From: Bradyrhizobium diazoefficiens | Lineage (GTDB): Bacteria; Pseudomonadota; Alphaproteobacteria; Rhizobiales; Xanthobacteraceae | Direction of reading: 5' to 3' | DNA length: 64,000 nucleotides | Assembly: GCF_018129965.1 (NCBI RefSeq) | Contig: NZ_JAFCKW010000002.1 | Span: 310,001-374,000, forward strand | Shown here: one piece after another, positions 25,936 through 34,798 of the stretch | Layout of the letters: each line of letters opens with the position of its first letter | How positions within the stretch are numbered: the stretch's first letter is position 1 | Made by a program: the position numbers and the translations under genes | The notes under the pieces: model-generated | Databases searched by the model: none | Seen by the model: only the letters and a program-made list of their open reading frames with translations | Told to the model about the DNA's origin: nothing

Positions 25936-27777
25936 TTACGTCGCCGTCAGAATGTCGACCTTGGCATTGGCGACGATCAGGCGGTCGGCCAGCAGCAGCG
26001 CCAGATTGCGCATGATGCGCTCGCTCGCGCGCGGGTGCTGTTTGCGGAAGCGTTCGAAATCCTTCAGGGGAACTTCGAACGCGGTTGCCGCCATGTCGGC
26101 GAAAACGTCGGCCGAGCGCGTCTGCTCGATCAGCGCCATCTCGCCGAACGCCATGCCCGCGGTCAACGTCGCCAGCCGCACGCCGTCGGGCAGGGTGACG
26201 TGCACCGCGCCGCTGCGCAGGAAGAACAGGGCATCGGCGGGATCGCCGGTCGAGAGGATCTTGGCGCCGGATTGATAGGTCCTGACGGTGCAGATCGAGG
26301 CGAGGTCGGTCAGCTCTTCGGGGCTGAGGCCGTCGAGCAGCGGCTGTTCGGCAAGCTCGGTGGTCTCGTGGAAGTCGATCGAGCCGCCATAGCGGTAGAC
26401 GATCTGGTCTTCGGCCCATTCGATCGCGGTATCGAGCAGGTAGAAATCGCGGACGTTCTTCAGCTCCGCGGTCCACTCCCGCAACGTGTTCCATTCCTTG
26501 GACGCGCGCCTGACGCCCGACAGCACCACTGTCACGTTCAGCGCGGCGAGCTCCTCGAACGCCTCGGCGACAAGCCGCGCGCCGGCCCGCGTGGTCGAGG
26601 TGACGCGGTGCAGGTCGAAGATCACGAATTGCGGCCGGGGGCGCCCCGCGAGCCGGCGCGAGACGTAGTCGACCGCCGACAGCGACAGCGTGCCGACCAG
26701 CTCGATGATCCGCACCTCCTGCTCATGCGCGGCGAGGATCTCGCGCTCCTGCGGGCGGCGGACGCGGCGGGACGGGCTCTTGCCGATGTCGTAGTCGGCG
26801 ATCACGGCGTTGCGCGCGTCGTCGCTGCGGTTGAGCATGTGCAGGTCGTAATGCGAGGAAAGCGCCTCGCAGACCTTGATGCCGCGCACGCTGTTGCCGT
26901 GCTTGTCGAGTCTTGGCGAATAGCTGCCGAGGCCGAGGCGGGCGGGCAGCGCGGCCAGGATGCCGCCGCCGACGCCGCTCTTGGCGGGGATGCCGATCCG
27001 GTAGATCCATTCGCCGGCATAGTCGTACATGCCCGACGACGTCATCACCGAGAGCGTGCGCGAGATCGCGTAAGCGCTCATGACCTGCTCGCCGGTGACC
27101 GGGTTGATGCCGCGGTTGGCCAGCGTCGCCGCCATCACTGCGATGTCGCGTGCGGTGACCAGCACCGCGCATTGCCGGAAATAGACGTCGAGCACGCCGG
27201 CGACATTGTCCGAGATCACCGCATTGGTCTTCAGCAGATAGCCGATGGCGCGGTTGCGGTCGCCGGTCTGGCTTTCCGAGGTGTAGACGGCCTCGTCCAC
27301 GGCGAGGTCGCGCCCGGCAAAACGGCTGAGCGCGATCCGGATCTGCTCGAAGGCCTCCGCGCCCTTGCTGTCATAGATCAGCCCGGTGCAGGCGATCGCG
27401 CCGGCATTGACCATCGGGTTGAACGGATGGTTGTCCGCATTGAGCCGGATCGAGTTGAAGGGATCGCCCGATGGCTCGACGCCGATCGCGCTCTCGACCT
27501 TGCTGGCGCCGAGAAGATCCAGCGCCAGCGCGAACACGAACGGCTTTGACATCGACTGAATGGTGAAGGGCACCCTGGAGTCGCCGACTTCGTAGACATG
27601 GCCGTCGAGCGTGGCGAGGCTGATGCCAAAATAGGCAGGGTCGGCCTTGCCCAGTTCCGGAATGTAGTCGGCGACGTGGCCGGAGGTTTCGGCCGAGAAT
27701 TCGTTGAGGCAGGTGTCGAGAAACCGCAGCAAGGGCGGCTTCGATCGGGTCCAGGCGGATGCGGGAGGCGGTGTCAT
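25936..27777 (-). CDS. glsA: Glutaminase fused to STAS and cyclic-nucleotide-binding domains
   Basis: The 613-residue protein has three parts. Residues about 20-310 are a serine-dependent glutaminase (SMSK nucleophile motif at 75-78, NPMVNAGAI near 120, GDRNRAIGYLL, VMAATLANRGINP, KSGVGGGI), which hydrolyses glutamine to glutamate and ammonia. Residues about 350-460 are a STAS domain (IIELVGTLSLSAVDYVSR, FVIFDLHRVTS). Residues about 485-600 are a cNMP-binding domain (GDPADALFFLRSGAVHV, GMAFGEMALIEQTRSADV). Ordinary glutaminases are about 310 residues. ATG 27777 is chosen over an upstream TTG (27798). The architecture implies allosteric control by a cyclic nucleotide. Confidence 0.9.
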   Translation of the reverse strand: MTPPPASAWTRSKPPLLRFLDTCLNEFSAETSGHVADYIPELGKADPAYFGISLATLDGHVYEVGDSRVPFTIQSMSKPFVFALALDLLGASKVESAIGVEPSGDPFNSIRLNADNHPFNPMVNAGAIACTGLIYDSKGAEAFEQIRIALSRFAGRDLAVDEAVYTSESQTGDRNRAIGYLLKTNAVISDNVAGVLDVYFRQCAVLVTARDIAVMAATLANRGINPVTGEQVMSAYAISRTLSVMTSSGMYDYAGEWIYRIGIPAKSGVGGGILAALPARLGLGSYSPRLDKHGNSVRGIKVCEALSSHYDLHMLNRSDDARNAVIADYDIGKSPSRRVRRPQEREILAAHEQEVRIIELVGTLSLSAVDYVSRRLAGRPRPQFVIFDLHRVTSTTRAGARLVAEAFEELAALNVTVVLSGVRRASKEWNTLREWTAELKNVRDFYLLDTAIEWAEDQIVYRYGGSIDFHETTELAEQPLLDGLSPEELTDLASICTVRTYQSGAKILSTGDPADALFFLRSGAVHVTLPDGVRLATLTAGMAFGEMALIEQTRSADVFADMAATAFEVPLKDFERFRKQHPRASERIMRNLALLLADRLIVANAKVDILTAT

Positions 27778-27935
27778 CGCCTCTCTTGTGCAACGCAATC
27801 AGGGCACGCGCAACCCGTCCGGCGAACGATCGCCTCGGCCGTAACGCCAGAACGCAAGATGCCGGCGCCATCTCATTGTTCTGTGGGGCGGAGTGATGTT
27901 TCAGCTTGTCGCGGGCAACAGTCGCAACGGTGCGC

Positions 27936-28157
27936 TCAGTTCGCGACGATCGCGACAGCCTGTCCTTCCGCAACGAGGTCATCTAGCTTGACGAGAAGCG
28001 AAGTGATCGTGCCGCTCGCAGGCGAGGACACAGGTATCTCCATCTTCATCGCTTCGACGAGGACAATCTCATCGCCATCCGCAACAGTTCCTCCAACCTG
28101 CACGAGAGTTGCGCAGATGCGACCGGCGACCTCCGTGACGATCTTAATTTCTGGCAT
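27936..28157 (-). CDS. Stand-alone biotinyl carrier domain protein
   Basis: The 73-residue protein is a single biotin-attachment domain with Lys38 in EAMKMEI, preceded by the usual hairpin fold (AGRICATLVQVGGTVADGDEI). AAAGG precedes the ATG. It is divergent from the IclR regulator and the carboxyltransferase at 29156 and probably carries the CO2 for that enzyme, but the ATP-dependent biotin carboxylase subunit is not in the window. Confidence 0.85.
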   Translation of the reverse strand: MPEIKIVTEVAGRICATLVQVGGTVADGDEIVLVEAMKMEIPVSSPASGTITSLLVKLDDLVAEGQAVAIVAN

Positions 28158-28212
28158 GCCATCGCCTTTTTGTTGTCGTCGCAAAATGACTGAGGTAGCG
28201 TCGTCTGCAAGT

Positions 28213-28236
28213 GGAATTTAATTCCGCACAGCGGAA
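28213..28236. promoter_or_regulatory. Overlapping palindromes, candidate IclR operator
   Basis: GGAATTTAATTCC (28213-28225, perfect) overlaps TTCCGC-ACA-GCGGAA (28222-28236, perfect). Both lie between the divergent carrier and IclR genes, ending just before the regulator start, so both directions could be controlled. Confidence 0.55.
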
Positions 28237-28251
28237 CAAGTGGTAGGGAAC

Positions 28252-29226
28252 ATGGGAAGACGTTCGGAGCGGTTGAGTAGGCAAGGTGCGCTCGCTGGCG
28301 ATGCCGGCGAGGGCGATGTCATCCAGGTGGTGTCGCGCGCGTTCGACGTGTTGCGATGCTTCGAGGGCCATGACAGCAGGCTCGGCAATCTCGAAATCTC
28401 AAATCGCTGCGGTCTGCCGCGCTCGACGGTGTCGAGGCTCACGCACACGCTGACGCGGATGGGACAGCTCGTCTATCTGCCGCGCGATCAGAAATATCGC
28501 ATCGGTCCCAGCGCTGTTGCGATGAGTGCCTCCATGATGAAGGGCGCGCAGCTGCGCAGCATGATTCGCCAGCGGCTGCAGGAAGTCGCCGAGCAGCTTC
28601 CCGGCACGGTCGGCTTCGTCGTCCCCGATCGCTTCCATCTGGTCTATCTGCAGTTCGCGCGCTCGGCGACCGCGCTCGGTTTACATGAAGGTATCGGCAG
28701 CCGTATCTCGATGGCGTCGACAGCCGCTGGCGCAGCCTACACCGCTGCACTGGCGCCCGAGGTCGGCGATGCTTTCATCGCCGACATGGAGCGGGAAGCC
28801 CCCGATGCTGCCAGGATCCTGCGGCCCCGCATCGAGGCCAACCGGCAGTCGCTGCGCGAGCGCGGCTATGTCACGGCCTGCGGCCTGTGGAGTCCGCACA
28901 TCAACGGGCTTGCCGTGCCGATCTGGTCGCCGCAGTACCAGACTTTCGTCGTGATCACGATCGGTCTGCTCTCCGCAATGTATGACGAGGAGCGCCTGCA
29001 TGCCGAGGTCGCGCCGCCCATGCTCGCGCTCGCACGCTCGCTGGGCAGCCTGATGGAAGGCGCGGAAGGCGACGCCTTCAACGCCCGCATCCCGCGCAAA
29101 CCGGTCGCAATGGCCGTGCATAACAATAACAAGCCGATTAATTCGGAGGGAGTGAATGAACTGGAAGCCGGAACTCGACGAGCTCGCCCGGCGCGAAGCC
29201 TTCGCGCGGGAGATGGGCGGCGTTGA
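28252..29226 (+). CDS. IclR-family transcriptional regulator of the acyl-CoA carboxylase
   Basis: The protein (324 residues from ATG 28252; 328 from GTG 28240) has a winged helix at about 25-85 (NRCGLPRSTVSRLTHTLTRMG) and an IclR effector domain. The last 24 codons run out of frame over the start of the carboxyltransferase gene (overlap 29156-29226), which couples their translation. Its neighbours make a carboxylase subunit pair, so an acyl-CoA or short acid is a likely effector. Confidence 0.85.
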   Translation: MGRRSERLSRQGALAGDAGEGDVIQVVSRAFDVLRCFEGHDSRLGNLEISNRCGLPRSTVSRLTHTLTRMGQLVYLPRDQKYRIGPSAVAMSASMMKGAQLRSMIRQRLQEVAEQLPGTVGFVVPDRFHLVYLQFARSATALGLHEGIGSRISMASTAAGAAYTAALAPEVGDAFIADMEREAPDAARILRPRIEANRQSLRERGYVTACGLWSPHINGLAVPIWSPQYQTFVVITIGLLSAMYDEERLHAEVAPPMLALARSLGSLMEGAEGDAFNARIPRKPVAMAVHNNNKPINSEGVNELEAGTRRARPARSLRAGDGRR

Positions 29227-30715
29227 CAAGGTCAAGCGTCAGCATGACCAGGGCCGACTGACTGTTCGGGAGCGTATCGACAAGCTGACCGACAAGGACA
29301 GCTTTCACGAGATCGGCGCCGTCTCCGGCATCGGTGAATACGATTCCAGCGGCGAGCTGCAGAAACTGACGCCGGCGAACTGCGTGTTCGGCCGCGGGCG
29401 CGTCGACGGCCGCACCGTGGTCGTGGTCGGCGACGACTTCACCGTGCGCGGCGGCTCGGCGGATGCGTCGATCTCGGCCAAGCCGCTGATGGCGGAGGAG
29501 ATGGCGCATGATTTGCGCCTGCCCATCATCCGCATCATCGAAGGCTCGGGCGGCGGCGGCTCGGTCAAGACCATCGAGACCAAGGGCGCGGCGAATTTGC
29601 CCGGCGGCATCGGCGGAACGCGCTGGTATCGCTTCACGACCGAGAACCTGTCGCGCGTGCCGGTGGTGGCGCTTGGACTTGGCTCCGTCGCGGGCCTTGG
29701 TGCGGCGCGTCTTGCCGCCAGCCATTATTCCATCATGACCAGGAAATCCGCGATGTTCGTCGCGGGTCCGCCGGTGGTGAAGGCGCTGGGCCAGGACCTG
29801 ACCAAGGAGGAGCTTGGCGGCGCCGAGATCCAGACCCGCGCCGGCGCGGTCGATCATGCCGTCGACACCGAAGAAGAGGCGTTCGCCTGCGCGCGCCGCT
29901 TCCTCTCCTATCTGCCGTCGTCGGTCTACGAGCTGCCGCCGACATGGCCTTGCGCCGACAATCCCGAGCGCAGCGAAGAAGCGCTGATGAACGCGGTGCC
30001 GCGCAACCGCAAGCAGGTCTACAAGATCCGGCCGATCATCGAGCAGGTCGTCGACAGGGGCTCGTTCTTCGAGGTCGCAAAGAACTTCGGCAAGCCGCTC
30101 ATCGTCGGTCTCGCCCGGCTCGAGGGCAGGGCGGTGATGGTGCTCGCCAGCGACAGCTTCCATTACGGCGGCTCCTGGACCGCCGATGCCTGTCAGAAGG
30201 TGGTGCGCTGGGTCGATTTTGCCGAGACCTTCCATTTGCCGATCGTCTATCTCATGGATTGCCCCGGCTTCATGATCGGCCTCGATGCCGAGAAGGCCGG
30301 CACGATCCGGCACGGTGTCCGCGCCATGACCGCGGTCAACCAGACCACGGTGCCCTGGTGCACCGTGATCCTGCGCAACGCCTTCGGCGTCGCCGGCGTG
30401 GTGCATCAGCCGGCTGACCGCTTCTCGATCCGCTACGTCTGGCCGTCGGCCTATTGGGGTTCGCTGCCCCTCGAAGGCGGCATCGAAGCGGCCTACCGCG
30501 CCGACATCGACGCTGCCGAGGACAAGCCCGCCAAGCTGAAGGAGATCGAGGACCGCCTCAACAAGTTGCGCTCGCCGTTCCGCTCGGCCGAAAAGTTCTG
30601 GGTCGAGGAGATCATCGATCCCCGCAAGACGAGGTCGCTTTTGTGCGAGTTCGCAAGGCTCGCCGAGCCGCTGCGCAAGGCCGGACCGCCGGGGAACATG
30701 ACGATCAGGCCGTAG
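29156..30715 (+). CDS. Acyl-CoA carboxylase carboxyltransferase (beta) subunit
   Basis: The 519-residue protein is a two-crotonase-fold carboxyltransferase of the propionyl-/methylcrotonyl-/geranyl-CoA carboxylase group: GSGGGGSVKTIETKG and GGIGGTRWYRF in the N half, MDCPGFMIG and RNAFGVAGVVHQP in the C half. It moves the carboxyl group from biotin to acyl-CoA. GGAGGGAG lies just before ATG 29156. The partner biotin carrier is encoded divergently at 27936; no biotin carboxylase is seen. Confidence 0.88.
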   Translation: MNWKPELDELARREAFAREMGGVDKVKRQHDQGRLTVRERIDKLTDKDSFHEIGAVSGIGEYDSSGELQKLTPANCVFGRGRVDGRTVVVVGDDFTVRGGSADASISAKPLMAEEMAHDLRLPIIRIIEGSGGGGSVKTIETKGAANLPGGIGGTRWYRFTTENLSRVPVVALGLGSVAGLGAARLAASHYSIMTRKSAMFVAGPPVVKALGQDLTKEELGGAEIQTRAGAVDHAVDTEEEAFACARRFLSYLPSSVYELPPTWPCADNPERSEEALMNAVPRNRKQVYKIRPIIEQVVDRGSFFEVAKNFGKPLIVGLARLEGRAVMVLASDSFHYGGSWTADACQKVVRWVDFAETFHLPIVYLMDCPGFMIGLDAEKAGTIRHGVRAMTAVNQTTVPWCTVILRNAFGVAGVVHQPADRFSIRYVWPSAYWGSLPLEGGIEAAYRADIDAAEDKPAKLKEIEDRLNKLRSPFRSAEKFWVEEIIDPRKTRSLLCEFARLAEPLRKAGPPGNMTIRP

Positions 30716-30812
30716 CTCGCCTTTGCCCCATCGTTGGGCAGGATTGATCTATCGCAACACCGACTGTCCAGTAGCTGTCAGCGTCGCTCGTTCTGAATGA
30801 GGGAGCGACGCC

Positions 30813-30932
30813 ATGACAAGCGCGAACAACGCACTGCTTTGGACGGGCATATTTTTCTGTCTGTCGTTCGCCTCCATCTTTGCAATCTGGTGTGCCGAGC
30901 GGGTCCGCATGGGCGCCATGGGGAAGCCATAA
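30813..30932 (+). CDS. 39-residue membrane peptide
   Basis: ATG at 30813 encodes 39 residues with a hydrophobic helix at about 8-27 (LLWTGIFFCLSFASIFAIWC) and a basic C-terminal tail (ERVRMG). GAGGGAG ten bases upstream is a good ribosome site. It stands alone between the carboxyltransferase and the secretin gene. No family recognised. Confidence 0.5.
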   Translation: MTSANNALLWTGIFFCLSFASIFAIWCAERVRMGAMGKP

Positions 30933-31156
30933 GGCTGTCAGGTCTGGCCGCGTCACGCAAACCGCATGATCCTGGCCGGACAGAATTTCGGCTGGATTGA
31001 GGCATCCTTGTCCGGCGTGTGTCGCCGCCCTCAATTTTGTTTCACTTGTGCTGGCGGCGCCCGAACGTCCGGCCTGCAACGTTCAAGCCGCGTTGACTGC
31101 CATGTGGCGTCCCGCAGCCTGCGAGCGACCCTTGGAGTCATCTGAGGGACAAGACG

Positions 31157-32623
31157 TTGAGGACCAGCGTGATTCATCGTGGCATCGGGCCATGCTCGCA
31201 TGCCCTCGGGCATCGGCTTTCAGCGCTGCTCGTTCTGGCCTTTCTGTGCTGCGGACCGTCGTCCCCGACGGAAGCTGGTGACCAGCGAATCCAGCGACAG
31301 GCAGACGCGGCCGGCCCATCCGATGCGAGGTTTGCGTCCCTCGGCATAGGCAAGTCGTTCGTCGTGGACCTTCCGCGCGACGCGAAGGACGTGCTGGTCG
31401 CCGACCCCAAGATCGCCAACGTCGTGCTTCGATCGGCGCAGCGCGCCTATATCATCGGTGCAGCGGTCGGCCAGACCAGCGTGGTGTTCTTCGATACCGC
31501 GGGCCAGTCGATCGTCGCCTACGACATCGCCGTCAAGCGTGACCTGAACGGGGTTCGTGTCGCGCTGAAGCAGGCGCTCCCCGCGGCCAATGTCCAGATT
31601 GACGGCGTCGGCGATGGGGTCATCCTGACCGGCTCCGTCGCGACGCCAATCGAAGCCCAGCAGGCCAACGATATCGCCGCGCGCCTCACGGGTTCGCCCG
31701 ACAAGGTTGTCAACTCGATCAATGTTCGGGGACGCCACCAGGTCATGTTGAAGGTGACGGTCGCAGAGATGTCACGCAACATCGTGAAGCAGATCGGTGT
31801 CGATCTCAGCACCAGTCTCTCCTCGGGTACGTCGGTCGTCAGCCTGACGAACGCGAATCCCTTCACGGCCTACGGCAAGAATCTCGTCGACGGCAACAAT
31901 GTGTCCCTGTCGGCCGGCGGAACGACGGCCACGCTGAGGGCGATGGAACAGGCGGGTGTGATGCGCACCTTGGCGGAGCCCACGTTGACGGCGATCTCGG
32001 GAGAGGCCGCCACATTCATCTCCGGCGGTGAGTTTCCCGTTCCCGCAGGCTATTCCTGCGACCCGACGACCCATGTGTGCACGACGCAGATCACCTACAA
32101 GAAATTCGGAACGGCGTTGAATTTCACGCCGGTGGTGCTGGCGGAGGGCCGTATCAGCCTGCATTTGATGACCGAAGTGTCGGATCTGTCGAACGAGAAT
32201 TCGATCACCTTGTCCCAGGCGGTGACCGACACCACGACCAACTCGCTGACCGTCCCGTCCATCAAGACGCGCCGGGCCGAGAGCACGCTCGAGATCCCCT
32301 CGGGCGGGTCCATGGCAATCGCCGGCCTGATTCAGGACCAGACCAAGCGAGCCGTGAACGGCTTGCCCGGCCTCATGCAGGTGCCGCTGCTGGGTGCGCT
32401 CTTCAGGAGTGAGGATTTCGTCAATAACCAGACCGAGCTCGTCGTTCTCGTGACGCCTTACCTCGTTCGCGCCGTGAGCCCGAGAGAGCTCTCGCGACCC
32501 GATGACGGCTTCGTCAACCCGAGCGATCCGCAAGCCGCTCTCATTGGCAACGTCAACCGGCTTTACGGCCGAACGGGATCGACCCGCCCCCGTCGCGGCG
32601 ACATCGGCTTCATCACCGATTGA
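31157..32623 (+). CDS. cpaC: CpaC/RcpA-family outer-membrane secretin (orphan)
   Basis: The 488-residue protein has a signal peptide (hydrophobic stretch near 20-35), an N-terminal pilus-secretin domain (GKSFVVDLPRDAKDVLVADP near 64), a BON-like segment (LTGSVATPIEAQQANDIA) and the C-terminal secretin domain (GEAATFISGGEFPVP; GLPGLMQVPLLGALFRS; ELVVLVTPYLVR). It normally forms the outer-membrane pore of Tad/Flp pili. No other tad genes are adjacent. Start TTG at 31157 is supported by GAGGGA upstream. Confidence 0.85.
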   Translation: MRTSVIHRGIGPCSHALGHRLSALLVLAFLCCGPSSPTEAGDQRIQRQADAAGPSDARFASLGIGKSFVVDLPRDAKDVLVADPKIANVVLRSAQRAYIIGAAVGQTSVVFFDTAGQSIVAYDIAVKRDLNGVRVALKQALPAANVQIDGVGDGVILTGSVATPIEAQQANDIAARLTGSPDKVVNSINVRGRHQVMLKVTVAEMSRNIVKQIGVDLSTSLSSGTSVVSLTNANPFTAYGKNLVDGNNVSLSAGGTTATLRAMEQAGVMRTLAEPTLTAISGEAATFISGGEFPVPAGYSCDPTTHVCTTQITYKKFGTALNFTPVVLAEGRISLHLMTEVSDLSNENSITLSQAVTDTTTNSLTVPSIKTRRAESTLEIPSGGSMAIAGLIQDQTKRAVNGLPGLMQVPLLGALFRSEDFVNNQTELVVLVTPYLVRAVSPRELSRPDDGFVNPSDPQAALIGNVNRLYGRTGSTRPRRGDIGFITD

Positions 32624-32752
32624 GGCGCTATCCATGCATCGATCCCGGCAACGTCCAGGCAAGTTCAGCAACATTTCCAAACATCTTCGCCAAGATCCCG
32701 CGGCTGTTGAGGCGTAGGAAACGTCCAGATTTTACGGATCGGGATTGATGGA

Positions 32753-33247
32753 ATGCTTTTGAAGATTTCCGTGCTGCGCATGGGCATCGGTGCTGCCTGT
32801 CTCGCACTCGTCGGCATCAGTCCGTTAAGCGCAGAGCCAGTGTTCGACGGTTTGGCCGGCGCATGGTCGGGCACCGGAACCATGAAGCCGTCCGACGGTC
32901 CACGTGAAAAAGTGCGCTGCAAAGTGGCGTACGTCGTCACAAAGCCTGGACGGTCGTTGACGCTGGACCTGCGCTGCGCGAGCGATGCCTACAAGATGGT
33001 CCTGTCCGCGAACATCGAGCAGAGCGGGACGGAGCTCTCAGGCAACTGGTTCGATAGCGAGTACAGGCAGGGCGGCAAGGTCTACGGCACCAACAAGGAC
33101 GGCCTGATCGAGGCGCGGATTGAGGGAAACACCGTGGCTGCGCTGGTCACGATCCAGACCAAGGCCAGTCACCAATCCTTCCTGATGGAAGCGCCGGGCT
33201 CCTGGATGTCGGAGGTCGCGATCGAACTGAACAAGGAAGCGAAGTGA
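32753..33247 (+). CDS. Secreted protein of unknown function
   Basis: The 164-residue product has a signal peptide (about 1-26, cleavage after SAE-like LSA) and a mature part that begins LAGAWSGTGTMKPSDG and is predicted beta-rich, with a repeated G-x-W/SGxW pattern as in lipocalin-like or DUF1579-type small beta barrels. Two Cys (near 60 and 75) could form a disulphide in the periplasm. The function cannot be read. It follows the secretin by 129 bases. Confidence 0.7.
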   Translation: MLLKISVLRMGIGAACLALVGISPLSAEPVFDGLAGAWSGTGTMKPSDGPREKVRCKVAYVVTKPGRSLTLDLRCASDAYKMVLSANIEQSGTELSGNWFDSEYRQGGKVYGTNKDGLIEARIEGNTVAALVTIQTKASHQSFLMEAPGSWMSEVAIELNKEAK

Positions 33248-33418
33248 CCTGAGAGGAGCCCCCGATGCTCCCAGTGCCACGATGCCATCATGCCCCTGTT
33301 TTGCCCGACGTGTCAATTTTATTTTCGGTAAAACGTAAGTCTTTGATTCTCCAGCCCCCGCTACTGTGCATGGGGTTGTTTTCGTAATTTTGTGCGAGCG
33401 CTCCGCCCGTAACGCCGC

Positions 33419-34594
33419 TTACGCGCTCTCCGTTTCCCGGTGCACGTCGTGCACGACCAGCCCCATGCCTTCGTCGGGCATCTTGATCCAGTCGCGGCGC
33501 TTCAGCGTGCGCTTGGTGTCCTCGTATCCGGAGGTCCAGTGTTCGCGCATCGAGGTGCCCGAGAATTCGTGGTCCTTGGCGTCGCCCTCATAGGCCTTCT
33601 GCTGGTAGATCAGGTGCAGGATCGCGATTTCCGGCATGTTGCCGAGGCTCGCCTTGAGGCTGCGCTCCTCGTCGGACAAATGCTCGTCCGGGATTCGGAC
33701 CAGCGCCTTGTAGAGCTGAACTTTCAGATTGTGGGTGCGGCGGTAGACGTCGGTGTTGTGGCGCGTGCGCGAGGAATACATGATGTCCTTGTGGCGGGCC
33801 ATCACGTCCTGGATCGAACGCGGCAGCACGCCGCGGGCGCTGAACAGGTCGACCTGGAACACCAGCGAATTGAGCGCGTCCTCCTGGTCGAGCAGATGCT
33901 GCAGCGGCGTGTTGGAGACGATGCCGCCGTCCCAGAAATGATCGGTGCCGATCCGCACCATCGGCAGTGCCGGCGGCAGCGCGCCGGAGGCCATGATGTG
34001 CTCCGGCTCGATCTCGTCATGGGCGTTGTCGAAGTAGAGGAAGTTGCCCGAGAGCACGTTGACCGCGCCGACCGCGAAGCGGATCTTCTTCTCGTTGATG
34101 AGATCGAAGTCGACGAGCTCGGTCAGCGTCTCCTTCAGCGGGGTGGTGTCGTAATAGCTCGTCGCGGTCTTGGCGCCGACCGGGCTCAGCCAGGGATTGA
34201 CCTGGTGCGGCGTGAAGAAGCCGGGCTGGCCGAGCGCCGAGGTCATGTACGCACTCATCATGTTGCGCGCCTGGCGGAAGATGTCGCCGTCAGGCGTGTA
34301 GTGCCAGATCTTGCGGCTGGTGATGCGCTCCCAGAAGTCCCGCAACTGATCCAGCCGGCGATCCGGCCGGTTGCCGGCGATGATCGCGGAATTGATCGCG
34401 CCGATCGATACGCCGCAGACCCAGTCGGGCTCGATCCCGGCTTCGTGCAGTGCCTGATACACGCCGGCCTGGTAGGCGCCGAGCGCGCCGCCGCCTTGCA
34501 GCACCAGCGCCACGCGATCGCAGCGTTCGGGCCGCCAGCCTCTCGGGTGCGGCTGATGCGTGGAAGTGGCGGGCTGCGAGGTGCGTGCGTCCAT
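33419..34594 (-). CDS. Patatin-like phospholipase
   Basis: The 391-residue protein has the oxyanion loop GGGALG (34-39), the nucleophile elbow GVSIG (Ser63) and the catalytic Asp222 in WDGGI, the Ser-Asp dyad of patatins. There is a conserved C-terminal DUF3734-type extension (SRTRHNTDVYRRTHNLK). I chose ATG 34594 because AGGAGG lies seven bases upstream. It is divergent from acetoacetate decarboxylase; the two are often linked in Rhizobiales near polyhydroxybutyrate and ketone-body genes. Confidence 0.9.
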   Translation of the reverse strand: MDARTSQPATSTHQPHPRGWRPERCDRVALVLQGGGALGAYQAGVYQALHEAGIEPDWVCGVSIGAINSAIIAGNRPDRRLDQLRDFWERITSRKIWHYTPDGDIFRQARNMMSAYMTSALGQPGFFTPHQVNPWLSPVGAKTATSYYDTTPLKETLTELVDFDLINEKKIRFAVGAVNVLSGNFLYFDNAHDEIEPEHIMASGALPPALPMVRIGTDHFWDGGIVSNTPLQHLLDQEDALNSLVFQVDLFSARGVLPRSIQDVMARHKDIMYSSRTRHNTDVYRRTHNLKVQLYKALVRIPDEHLSDEERSLKASLGNMPEIAILHLIYQQKAYEGDAKDHEFSGTSMREHWTSGYEDTKRTLKRRDWIKMPDEGMGLVVHDVHRETESA

Positions 34595-34798
34595 GGTGAT
34601 GCCTCCTGGATTGGCCGGACGATTGCGTTCGCGGGTGACGAGGTGATGACAGGGCCGGCCCATCGGCGCGCCGGGACTGGCGGGTCGCGCGCCTGACGGA
34701 AATCCTTCACATCGCAGTCAATGAGGACGGCTAGCAATTTGCATCTGACAAGACGCGGCCGGGTCGACATCACACGAGACATCACACAGGAGACAGCG

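Noticed and set aside
26035..27549. Plus-strand frame opposite the glutaminase fusion
   Set aside because: Mirror frame of a gene with clear catalytic and domain motifs.
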